Assembly: GCA_009773805.1 (NCBI GenBank)
Contig: WTXA01000002.1
Span: forward strand, 620,001-684,000
Reading direction: 5' to 3'
Length of the DNA: 64,000 bases
DNA from: Fusobacteriota bacterium
GTDB lineage: Bacteria; Bacillota; TC1
The stretch's first letter is position 1. Each line of letters opens with the position of its first letter. The notes below the pieces were generated by a model. It was not told the DNA's origin. It ran no database searches and worked only from the letters and a program-made list of their open reading frames with translations. Of the stretch, positions 43,696 to 51,775 are shown in pieces. The position numbers and the translations under genes are program-made.

Positions 43696-45729
43696 ATGAT
43701 TAAAAAGACGAAAATTGCTTCAAAATTCAAATTATCGAAATCAGCCTATAGTGGAACAGCTGGTAAGGATTACGTGCCTTATATTCCAACAACTGAGGCC
43801 ATGCCGGAAATGACTGGATATTCCATCATTATTGGGGTTATCTTCGCACTGATATTTGCAGCGGCAAACACCTACTTAGGACTTAAAGTAGGTCTGACAA
43901 TTTCCGCTGGTATACCTGGGGCTATACTTGCTACAGGTCTTTTAAAAGGTCTTTTTAGGAGGAATAATATCTTAGAAGCTAATATGGTTGCCTCACTAGC
44001 AGCTATGGGTGAATCAATTGCAGGTGGAATTATTTTCGTCCTTCCAGCACTTTTGCTCCTAGGCTTTGGACTTAGTATATTTACTGTCATAATTGTTACT
44101 ATCATAGGTGGTCTTATGGGAGTATTTTTTGTAACTCCAATAAGAAGGTATCTAATAGTCGAAGAACACGGTACACTTGTTTATCCGGAGTCAATGGCAG
44201 CAGCTGAAGTTCTTGTTACAGGAAGTGCAGGTGGAAGTGGATTTAAAACTGTACTTCTAGGTATGGGCGTTGGTGGTGCATATAAGATATTATCCGGAGG
44301 ATTTAAATTCTGGAGTGAAAATGCTTCTTATACAATAAAAAGCTATCAGGGTACTCTAATAGGAGTAGACACTATTGCCTCACTTATGGGTGTTGGCTTT
44401 ATTGTTGGTACTAAGACTTCTATGCTGATGTTTGGCGGTTCTGTTGTAGCGTGGCTGGCCCTTATACCATTAATTAAATTTCTTGGTGCTGGTTTAGTCG
44501 ATCCTCTATTTCCTTCTACAGTTCCGATTGGGGAAATGGACGCATTTGCAGTTTGGTCAAGTTATATCAGATATATTGGAGCTGGAGCAGTTGCAACAGG
44601 TGGTTTCATATCCCTTGCTAAGTCTCTTCCTACTATAATAAGCAGCTTCAAACAGGCTGTTGTAGGTATGAGTAAAGGTAAGGCAAGTTCAGTTAATAGA
44701 ATGAATCTTGAATCTCCACTTATGTGGGTCATAGCAGCAGCTATTGGTGGTTTTCTTTTAACCTGGCTAGTTCCAATGATAGGTGGAGGAATTATTGGTG
44801 GCATCATGGCTGTTGTATTCAGTTTCTTCTTTGCTGTAGTTTCAGCAAGAATGGTAGGCATGGTTGGAGCTTCAAATAATCCTGTATCTGGGATGACAAT
44901 TGCTACACTGCTTATTGTTACCACAGTTATAAAGCTTTTAGGTAATACAGGTGATAGTGGTATAAAAACCTCGCTAATGATAGCTGGAGTTGTTTGTGTT
45001 GCTATTGCAGTAGCTGGTGGGACAGCTCAAAGTCTTAAAACTACCTTCATCATTGGTGGTACACCAAGGAATGTACAACTTGGTATGTTTCTAGCTCTTG
45101 CTATTTCATCTTTGGCTGCTGCTGCTACACTTATGTTACTGGATACAGCTTATGGAATTGGTGGGGATGCTGTTCCTGCTCCACAAGCAACTTTGATGAG
45201 AATGATAGCTGAGGGCATAATGACAGCAGAGCTTCCTTGGACATTGGTATTTATTGGTGCGGCGATAGCAGTTTTTTGCTACTTAGCAAACCTACCAATA
45301 CTTGCAGTAGCACTTGGAATTTATCTTCCAATTGGATTATGCTCTGCAATATTTGCAGGTGGTTTAGTCAGAGAAGTTGTAGAAAGAATAATGACCATTA
45401 GAAATAGAGATAATGATAAAAAAGTTAAAGCCGCTAGCAAAGAGAAAGCAAAGGATGATAGTGAAAATAGCAAGGGTGATAATCCATTATTAGATGCAGC
45501 AGTTGAAAAGGGCATACTACTTGCTTCTGGTCTTGTAGCTGGGGATGCTTTGATGGGTATAGTAATAGGTATATTTGCTGTTATTGGTATTGACATCGGC
45601 TTTGGCCTCAAACTGATCCCATGGCTTTCAACTAACAACCTATTCTCCTTTGCTATGTTTATTTTGCTAGCTATTTGGATTTTTATCTACTCTACCAAAA
45701 AAGCTAAAGTTAAAGGTAAAGTGAAATGA
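43696..45729 (+). CDS. OPT-family oligopeptide transporter
   Basis: A 677-residue transporter with about 14-16 membrane helices, opening YVPYIPTTEAMPEMTGYSII and ANTYLGLKVGLTISAGIPGA (each shown in part), the classic OPT/YSL N-terminus. It moves small peptides with protons or possibly metal-chelates. It lies between pepD and a PqqD-like gene and overlaps the latter start by 4 bp. Confidence 0.9.
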   Translation: MIKKTKIASKFKLSKSAYSGTAGKDYVPYIPTTEAMPEMTGYSIIIGVIFALIFAAANTYLGLKVGLTISAGIPGAILATGLLKGLFRRNNILEANMVASLAAMGESIAGGIIFVLPALLLLGFGLSIFTVIIVTIIGGLMGVFFVTPIRRYLIVEEHGTLVYPESMAAAEVLVTGSAGGSGFKTVLLGMGVGGAYKILSGGFKFWSENASYTIKSYQGTLIGVDTIASLMGVGFIVGTKTSMLMFGGSVVAWLALIPLIKFLGAGLVDPLFPSTVPIGEMDAFAVWSSYIRYIGAGAVATGGFISLAKSLPTIISSFKQAVVGMSKGKASSVNRMNLESPLMWVIAAAIGGFLLTWLVPMIGGGIIGGIMAVVFSFFFAVVSARMVGMVGASNNPVSGMTIATLLIVTTVIKLLGNTGDSGIKTSLMIAGVVCVAIAVAGGTAQSLKTTFIIGGTPRNVQLGMFLALAISSLAAAATLMLLDTAYGIGGDAVPAPQATLMRMIAEGIMTAELPWTLVFIGAAIAVFCYLANLPILAVALGIYLPIGLCSAIFAGGLVREVVERIMTIRNRDNDKKVKAASKEKAKDDSENSKGDNPLLDAAVEKGILLASGLVAGDALMGIVIGIFAVIGIDIGFGLKLIPWLSTNNLFSFAMFILLAIWIFIYSTKKAKVKGKVK

Positions 45730-46076
45730 TGAAACAAGATAAGTATAATTTCGTACTATATATACCTGAAATTACTCATAAACAATATAGGTTGAACGAT
45801 GAAGGGAAGGTAATATTGGATTTAGGTCTTAATCCTATGAAAAAACTGATGGGTAAATTAGTTAATCGTCAACCTATCTCGGACATAGAGTTGGATGAGC
45901 TTTCTTCCTCGGCCTGGCTTAATATTAATGGAGAAAGAAGTATTTTGGATTTAGCTCGAATCCAGAGTGAAAAAACAGGAGATGATATAGACGAGTCTGT
46001 AAGAAGAATCGTTCAGTTTATAAGGTACATTTCAAAAAGAGGTTGGATAAAATTTAAAGGATATAAGAAAAATTAA
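45726..46076 (+). CDS. PqqD-like peptide-binding protein
   Basis: A 116-residue protein with the PqqD/RRE arrangement: a beta start, then AWLNINGERSILDLA, a helix with DIDESVRRIVQFIRYI and RGWIKF. PqqD-like domains bind precursor peptides for RiPP modification. Here no radical-SAM enzyme or precursor is nearby; the gene overlaps the OPT transporter stop (ATGA) and ends the operon. It may bind imported or cellular peptides. That role is inferred. Confidence 0.75.
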   Translation: MMKQDKYNFVLYIPEITHKQYRLNDEGKVILDLGLNPMKKLMGKLVNRQPISDIELDELSSSAWLNINGERSILDLARIQSEKTGDDIDESVRRIVQFIRYISKRGWIKFKGYKKN

Positions 46077-46112
46077 TTTATTATTATATTGCTGCATTCT
46101 AGTGCATATATA

Positions 46113-46148
46113 AAAAAACAGCTTCTACATAAGTAGAAGCTGTTTTTT
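46113..46148. terminator. bidirectional terminator
   Basis: CAGCTTCTAC (46119-46128) and GTAGAAGCTG (46133-46142), flanked by A7 and T6. It serves both the pepD operon (plus) and the polyamine operon (minus). Confidence 0.9.
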
Positions 46149-46150
46149 AT

Positions 46151-47284
46151 CTAAGACAAACGTTCTTTAAAGTCTGAATACCCGAACTCTTTTACCAACT
46201 TAATATCACCATTTCTGCCAGCTATTACTATAGATGGAAGATTCATACCATTAAAAGTATTATTCTTAACCATAGAATAAATAGCCATATCACAAAAAGT
46301 CAGTTTATCACCAACCTTAAGAGGAGTATCAAAGGAATAATCCCCGATAATATCACCAGCTAGACAAGTAGGACCACCTAAGCGATAAGTGTGAGGTTTT
46401 TCATTTGCTTGACCACTACCAATAATATTAGGACGATAGGGAACCTCAAGAACATCAGGCATATGACAAGCAGCTGAGGTATCCATAATACAAATCTTCA
46501 TACCATTATCAACAATATCAAGAACCGAACTTACCAAAAAACCAGTATTTAAAGCAACCGCCTCACCTGGTTCAAGATAAACCTTAACATCATACTTTTC
46601 TCTAAAATTAATTACACATTCTATAAGGGTTTCAACATCATAATCAGATCTGGTAATATGATGACCACCACCAAAATTGACCCACTCCATATCATATAGA
46701 TACTTTCCAAACTTTTCTTCAATAACCTTGATAGTACTAACTAAATCATCACTATTTTGCTCACAAAGTGTATGGAAATGTAAACCACTAATACCTTCAA
46801 GTAAGTCAGGTTTGAAATTATCTATAGTAACTCCAAGTCTTGAACCCTTAGCACAAGGATCATATATTTCATGATCAACACCTTGAGTAGAATGCTCAGG
46901 ATTTATACGAATACCAAAACTTTTATTACTATTACCAATCAAAGATTTTTCTCTATACTTTTCCCATTGAGTAAAGGAGTTAAAGACAATATGATCACAA
47001 ATATCTAGAATCTCATCGAACTCCTCTTCCCTATAAGCAGTAGAAAAAACATGAGTTTCCCCACCCATTTCCTCGTGCCCTAGCTTAGCTTCAAAAAGAC
47101 CACTAGCAGCAGTACCACTTAAATACTCACCAACTAAAGAATAAAGACTAAACATAGAAAAAGCCTTTTGAGCCAGTAGTATTTTACAACCAGCTCTATC
47201 TGCAACTTTCTTCAACAATTCAAGATTTTTTATAAGAAGATTCTCGTCTACAATATAGTAAGGAGTTTTTAATACATCATTCAT
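46151..47284 (-). CDS. nspC: carboxynorspermidine/carboxyspermidine decarboxylase
   Basis: A PLP decarboxylase of about 377 residues, fold type III. The PLP lysine is in LLAQKAFS (Lys40) and the catalytic Cys in GGPTCLAGD; WVNFGGGHHIT and LEPGEAVAL are typical of NspC. It removes CO2 from carboxy(nor)spermidine, or carboxyaminopropylagmatine in the agmatine-based route. ATG 47284 is preferred; a TTG at 47302 overlaps the upstream stop. It is the last gene of the minus-strand polyamine operon. Confidence 0.88.
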   Translation of the reverse strand: MNDVLKTPYYIVDENLLIKNLELLKKVADRAGCKILLAQKAFSMFSLYSLVGEYLSGTAASGLFEAKLGHEEMGGETHVFSTAYREEEFDEILDICDHIVFNSFTQWEKYREKSLIGNSNKSFGIRINPEHSTQGVDHEIYDPCAKGSRLGVTIDNFKPDLLEGISGLHFHTLCEQNSDDLVSTIKVIEEKFGKYLYDMEWVNFGGGHHITRSDYDVETLIECVINFREKYDVKVYLEPGEAVALNTGFLVSSVLDIVDNGMKICIMDTSAACHMPDVLEVPYRPNIIGSGQANEKPHTYRLGGPTCLAGDIIGDYSFDTPLKVGDKLTFCDMAIYSMVKNNTFNGMNLPSIVIAGRNGDIKLVKEFGYSDFKERLS

Positions 47285-47294
47285 ATTCGTCAAC

Positions 47295-48494
47295 CTAGTC
47301 AACCAATGTAGGGTTAAAGTCCTCTACCCAAGGAAGGCCCCATTTATTTAAAGCTTCCATAAATGGATCTGGATCAAACTCTTCCACATTATAGACACCA
47401 GGCTTCTGCCAAGTTCCATTCATAACCAACATAGCACCAATCATTGCTGGAACACCAGTTGTATAAGAAATAGCCTGACTTTGTACTTCCTTATAGCTTT
47501 CCTCGTGATCGCACACATTGTAGATATAGTAGGTTCTTTCTTTACCATCCTTAATACCCTTGAATATACATCCAATATTTGTTTTACCCTTAGTTCTAGG
47601 TCCAAGTGAAGCAGGATCAGGAAGAACCGCTTTTAAAAACTGTAAAGGCACAATTTGCATTCCATTGTAATCAATAGGCTCAATAGAAGTCATACCAACA
47701 TTTTCTAAACACTTCAAATGAGTAATATAGCTTTGTCCAAAAGTCATAAAGAAACGAATTCTTTTAATACCCTTTAGGTTGAGGGCAAGGCTTTCCAACT
47801 CTTCATGATGAAGTAGATACATATCTTTCTTACCAATTACTGGAAAATCATATTCTCTTTTTATTTCCAAAGGCTCAGTTTCTACCCAGGTACCATCTTC
47901 CCAATAACTGCCATTAGCAGTTACTTCTCTAATATTAATTTCAGGATTAAAATTAGTTGCAAAAGGATATCCATGATCCCCTGCATTAGCATCTAAAATA
48001 TCTAAATAATGAATTTCATCAAAATAGTGCTTTTGAGCAAAAGCAGAAAAAACACCAGTTACACCTGGATCAAAGCCACTTCCAAGAAGAGCAGTAATTC
48101 CAGCTTCCTTGAAACGTTCTCTATAGGCCCACTGCCATTTGTATTCAAATTTAGCATCATCAAGTGGCTCATAATTAGCTGTATCTACATAATGAGTCTT
48201 AGTAGCAAGACAAGCATCCATTATAGTCAGATCTTGATATGGAAGGGCAAGATTAATTACAACATCAGGTTTAAAGCTATTGATCAAGTCAATTACTTCT
48301 TGTGTATTGTCAGCATCTACTTGTGCTGTATGAATCTTGGTTTTTCCTCCGTCAAGTTTTGCCTTTAGAACATCACATTTACTTTTAGTTCTACTGGCAA
48401 TCATTATTTCCTCAAAGACATCACTGTTCTGACAACATTTATGTATTGTCACACCAGCAACACCACCACATCCAATTATTAAAGCTTTTCCCAT
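47295..48494 (-). CDS. carboxynorspermidine/carboxyspermidine dehydrogenase (saccharopine dehydrogenase family)
   Basis: A 399-residue NADPH-dependent enzyme with Rossmann start LIIGCGGVAGV, DTANYEPLDD and GSGFDPGVTGVF. Its partner nspC follows directly, which separates it from lysine-pathway homologues. It should condense aspartate semialdehyde with a diamine (putrescine or diaminopropane) or with agmatine. AGGAGG precedes the ATG. Its third place after speA and speE suggests agmatine or putrescine as acceptor; the true substrate needs an assay. Confidence 0.85.
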   Translation of the reverse strand: MGKALIIGCGGVAGVTIHKCCQNSDVFEEIMIASRTKSKCDVLKAKLDGGKTKIHTAQVDADNTQEVIDLINSFKPDVVINLALPYQDLTIMDACLATKTHYVDTANYEPLDDAKFEYKWQWAYRERFKEAGITALLGSGFDPGVTGVFSAFAQKHYFDEIHYLDILDANAGDHGYPFATNFNPEINIREVTANGSYWEDGTWVETEPLEIKREYDFPVIGKKDMYLLHHEELESLALNLKGIKRIRFFMTFGQSYITHLKCLENVGMTSIEPIDYNGMQIVPLQFLKAVLPDPASLGPRTKGKTNIGCIFKGIKDGKERTYYIYNVCDHEESYKEVQSQAISYTTGVPAMIGAMLVMNGTWQKPGVYNVEEFDPDPFMEALNKWGLPWVEDFNPTLVD

Positions 48495-48554
48495 ATTTAA
48501 TACCTCCTATAATGCATTTATTAAATTATTAATGTTTTGTATTTGTATACTGCA

Positions 48555-49406
48555 CTACTCTACATTCTCCAACATTTCTTCTACATAATTTGGCAGATAG
48601 AAAGAACCTCTATGAAGATTTGTATTATAGTATTTTGTTTTAATATCTAGTGATTTCCACCAGTCAGCTTTCAAGTCCTTTATTGGATGATACTTCTTAG
48701 AAGCAAACCCAAACAACCAATGACCTGATGGATAAGTTGGAATATGTGCTTGATAGACCTTGCTAATAGGGAAGGTCTCCACAATACGCTTATGAGCCCT
48801 CTTCATCGCATTTGCATCAGCTTCATAAAAAGGACTCTCATGCTGATTGACCATTATCCCATCCTCTTTTAAAGCCTTGAAACAATTTCCATAAAACTCC
48901 TTGGTAAAAAGCCCTTCACCAGGACCAAAAGGATCTGTAGAATCAACAATAATTAAATCATATTCATTTTCATATTTACGAATAAACTTCAAACCATCTT
49001 GATTATAGATCTTAAGACGACTATCATCAAAACAACAAGCAGTCTGAGGTAAGTACTCCTTACAAACAGCAATAACCTGTTCATCAATCTCCACCAAATC
49101 TATATTTTCAATACTCTTATACTTAGCAAGTTCCCTTACTGCACCACCATCACCAGCACCGATTACAAGCACCTTGCGAACATTAGGGTGAACAGCCATA
49201 GGTATATGAGTTATCATCTCATGATAAATAAACTCATCTTTTTCTGTTAACATCATCAGACCATCAAGAGTTAGGAATCTACCAAATTCAGGAGATTGGA
49301 AAACATCAATTCTTTGAAATTCACTTTGTCCACTATAGAGTTGTTTATCAACCTTTATGGATATTTTAACATTTTCTGTATATTTTTCGCTATACCATAA
49401 TTCCAT
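48555..49406 (-). CDS. speE: SpeE-like aminopropyltransferase
   Basis: A 283-residue enzyme with GRFLTLDGLMMLTEKDEFIYHE, GAGDGG in the cofactor loop, the Asp pair DSTDPFGPGEGLF and YQAHIPTYPSGHW, all typical of spermidine synthase. It transfers an aminopropyl group from decarboxylated SAM to putrescine or agmatine. No speD is in this window to make that donor. GAGGTG precedes the ATG and includes the speA stop, so the genes are coupled. Confidence 0.88.
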   Translation of the reverse strand: MELWYSEKYTENVKISIKVDKQLYSGQSEFQRIDVFQSPEFGRFLTLDGLMMLTEKDEFIYHEMITHIPMAVHPNVRKVLVIGAGDGGAVRELAKYKSIENIDLVEIDEQVIAVCKEYLPQTACCFDDSRLKIYNQDGLKFIRKYENEYDLIIVDSTDPFGPGEGLFTKEFYGNCFKALKEDGIMVNQHESPFYEADANAMKRAHKRIVETFPISKVYQAHIPTYPSGHWLFGFASKKYHPIKDLKADWWKSLDIKTKYYNTNLHRGSFYLPNYVEEMLENVE

Positions 49407-49412
49407 TTCAAA

Positions 49413-50861
49413 TCACCTCTTCAATATATTTAATTTATTTAAATCCATATCCTCTGAACCTGTTAGTAAACTACCTTTTTCCTTAGCATAATTAATATAC
49501 TCAATTATTTCCTCAGTTATAAGCTCACCTGGAGCAAGAATTGGAATACCAGGAGGATAACACATAACAAACTCTCCACATACATGACCGATGCTTTCCT
49601 TTAAGGGTAGTGCTGTCTTTTCCCAATAGAAGGCATCCTGTGGAGACATGATAACCCTTGGACTTAAATATTCGTTCTTAAGCATACCAATCTTTGTTTT
49701 CTTATATTTTCTTCTGATTTCAGCCAAAGCACCAATCAGTCTTTCAATATTCTTATTACTATCACCTACAGAAATATAGGCTAAAATATTCCCCATATCT
49801 CCAAATTCTATTTGGATATCGTATTCATCCCTTAATATATCATAGACTTCAATTCCAGCTAGACCAATCTCGAAGGTATTAATTGATAACTTAGTAATAT
49901 CAAAATCATAGATAGTATCACCGTTGATTAATTCCTTAGAATAAGCATAAAAGTCACCTATTTGATTGATTTCTTCTCTGGCATACTCTGTAAGTTCAAT
50001 AACCTTGTTGAAAATATCAATACCCTTTAAAGCCAGGTTCTTTCTTGCTATATCAAGACTTGATAATAGAAGGTATGAGCCACTAGTTGTCTGGGTCAGA
50101 TTAATAATCTGCCTTACATGATTAGGATTCATATTCTTACCACATAATAAAATAGAACTCTGAGTTAGAGAACCACCTGACTTGTGCATACTTACAGAAG
50201 CCATATCAGCTCCTGCTGCCATTGCAGACATGGGCATGTTTTTACCAAAGTAGAAATGTGTACCATGAGCTTCATCAGCAAGTACCAACATTCCCTTTTG
50301 ATGAGCAAGTTCAGTTATTTCCTTTATATTAGAACATATACCATAGTAGGTAGGATTATTAATTAGAATTACCTTAGCATCTGAATTTTCCGCAATTGCT
50401 CGCTTAACATCTTCAAGGGACATGCCTAAAGAAATTCCTAAGCGTTCATCAATTTGTGGATTAATATATATTGGAATAGCACCACAAAGAACCATGGCAT
50501 TAATTACACTTATATGTACATTTCTTGGAAGTATGATCTTATCATCTTTTTTACAGACAGATAATATCATTGCCTGGACAGATGAGGTAGTACCACCTAC
50601 CATAAAAAAAGCATTGGTAGCTCCAAAAGCTTCTGCTGCTAGTTCTTCAGCTTCTTTAATAACTGATGTAGGATGACAAAGATTATCAAGTGGTTTCATT
50701 GAGTTAACATCCACTGACATACATTTTTCTCCTAGAAAATCTAATAGCTCTTTGTTGCCTTTTCCTCTTTTATGTCCAGGAACATCGAAGGGGACTATTC
50801 TCATATTTTTCATTTCATTTAATGCTTCAAATATGGGAGCTTTGTTTTGTTTTTTGTCCAA
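49413..50861 (-). CDS. speA: arginine decarboxylase (Orn/Lys/Arg decarboxylase family)
   Basis: A 482-residue PLP enzyme of the short Bacillus SpeA/YaaO type. It shows PFDVPGHKRGKG near the start, FMVGGTTSSVQAMI, ADEAHGTHF and the PLP lysine in SMHKSGGSL. Arginine is the likely substrate, giving agmatine, but lysine or ornithine cannot be excluded by sequence. The start is TTG 50861 with a strong GGAGGTG. It heads the polyamine operon, behind a long structured leader with terminator. No agmatinase gene is present. Confidence 0.87.
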   Translation of the reverse strand: MDKKQNKAPIFEALNEMKNMRIVPFDVPGHKRGKGNKELLDFLGEKCMSVDVNSMKPLDNLCHPTSVIKEAEELAAEAFGATNAFFMVGGTTSSVQAMILSVCKKDDKIILPRNVHISVINAMVLCGAIPIYINPQIDERLGISLGMSLEDVKRAIAENSDAKVILINNPTYYGICSNIKEITELAHQKGMLVLADEAHGTHFYFGKNMPMSAMAAGADMASVSMHKSGGSLTQSSILLCGKNMNPNHVRQIINLTQTTSGSYLLLSSLDIARKNLALKGIDIFNKVIELTEYAREEINQIGDFYAYSKELINGDTIYDFDITKLSINTFEIGLAGIEVYDILRDEYDIQIEFGDMGNILAYISVGDSNKNIERLIGALAEIRRKYKKTKIGMLKNEYLSPRVIMSPQDAFYWEKTALPLKESIGHVCGEFVMCYPPGIPILAPGELITEEIIEYINYAKEKGSLLTGSEDMDLNKLNILKR

Positions 50862-51171
50862 GTTTTCACCTCCAAATAAAAAAACTCATGTTATTGCGAC
50901 GTTGCGCAACACTCATGAGATTTGTCATTTCACTTATAGAATTTCAGAGTCTATATAGCATTTGAACTACTTTACTACTCTTATTGACCGTTTCACAAGT
51001 GTGTAGCTTATACACATTTGGTTATGAAGTAACCATCTTATAAAATTTGCGCTCCTAACGCAATCAATAACTTGGCTTTCGCCACGATCGGCAGTTGACC
51101 CGGCTGTCCGTATGGCCTTTGCTCTTTTAAAAAAAGCGGTCAAGTAGTTCTAGTTTTTTTAAACTGAAACT
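50862..51171 (-). promoter_or_regulatory. structured 5' leader of the polyamine operon, putative riboswitch/attenuator
   Basis: The minus-strand transcript from about 51171 has roughly 310 nt before speA. A long-range stem closes a domain: plus-strand 51137-51143 (CGGTCAA) against 50984-50990 (TTGACCG), extended by 51144-51150 against 50964-50970. Inside lie hairpins including TGGC-GAAA-GCCA with a GNRA tetraloop, TTGCG/CGCAA, GGTTA/TAACC and TGTGT/ACACA. An intrinsic terminator (50876-50918) ends just before the speA ribosome site. I could not match lysine, SAM, T-box, guanidine, c-di-GMP or Mg classes by eye. Confidence 0.7.
50873..50918 (-). terminator. attenuator terminator before speA
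   Basis: On the minus strand CTCATG...TTGCG pairs with CGCAA...CATGAG in an imperfect stem of about 14 bp, followed by TTTTTTT. It ends a few bases before GGAGGTG and the speA TTG. Confidence 0.8.
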
Positions 51172-51177
51172 CATTAA

Positions 51178-51206
51178 ATAATACTTTGTTTTACCTATTT
51201 TGTCAA
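51178..51206 (-). promoter_or_regulatory. sigma-A promoter of the polyamine operon
   Basis: Minus strand TTGACA (plus 51201-51206), 17 bp, TATTAT (plus 51178-51183). Confidence 0.82.
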
Positions 51207-51317
51207 GTAAGATAAGGGGAAATCTATCCTATAAATTAGATTGAAAAACCCTTTTTTTGTAAAGATTTTATTGGTAGAATGAGAATAGTATTATTGATAA
51301 TATTGGAGGAAGTATAT

Positions 51318-51695
51318 ATGAATAACCTCATTAAACCAGATAGCTGGTTAATATGTAGTGATATAAGAGAATGGCATGATTGGCTTGTAATAAATCACTT
51401 AACAAAATCTGAAATGTGGTTACAAATAAGAAAAGTTAGATCAGAGGATATTGGAGTTAAATTAGACGAGGCGGTAGAAGAAGCTATTTGTTATGGATGG
51501 ATAGATGGTAAAATGTACAGTCTTGATGAGGGTAAATATATTCTTCGCTTTACACCAAGAAGGGGTGGCAGTTTTTGGTCTAAGAAAAATCGCAAACGTG
51601 CAGAGGTTCTTATAGAGACCGGTAGAATGACTGAAATTGGAATGAAAAAAGTCAAAGAAGCACAAAAAAATGGTCATTGGGAGAACGCTTATTAG
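51318..51695 (+). CDS. YdeI/OmpD-associated family protein, C-terminally short
   Basis: A 125-residue protein with EWHDWLVINH, WLQIRKV, EAICYGWIDGKM, RFTPRRGGSFWSKKNRKRAE and GHWENAY (parts quoted). It matches the N-terminal module of YdeI-like proteins, which usually run to about 190 residues; the C-terminal helical part is missing. It may be a short natural form or a truncated gene. GGAGG precedes the ATG. Confidence 0.75.
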   Translation: MNNLIKPDSWLICSDIREWHDWLVINHLTKSEMWLQIRKVRSEDIGVKLDEAVEEAICYGWIDGKMYSLDEGKYILRFTPRRGGSFWSKKNRKRAEVLIETGRMTEIGMKKVKEAQKNGHWENAY

Positions 51696-51775
51696 TCGTA
51701 ATTGCTAAATATTAAAGAGTCTAATGTGCTATAATGAAGGCAATTAGGCAAGTGTTTGAATGGAGTGTGATATAC

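Noticed and set aside
50862-51171. speA leader as a T-box, lysine, S-box, guanidine or c-di-GMP riboswitch
   Set aside because: The invariant words of these classes (for example the T-box GGTGGNACC, or the GEMM GGCAAACC) are not present. Only loose word similarity to the Mg M-box was seen, in a different order.
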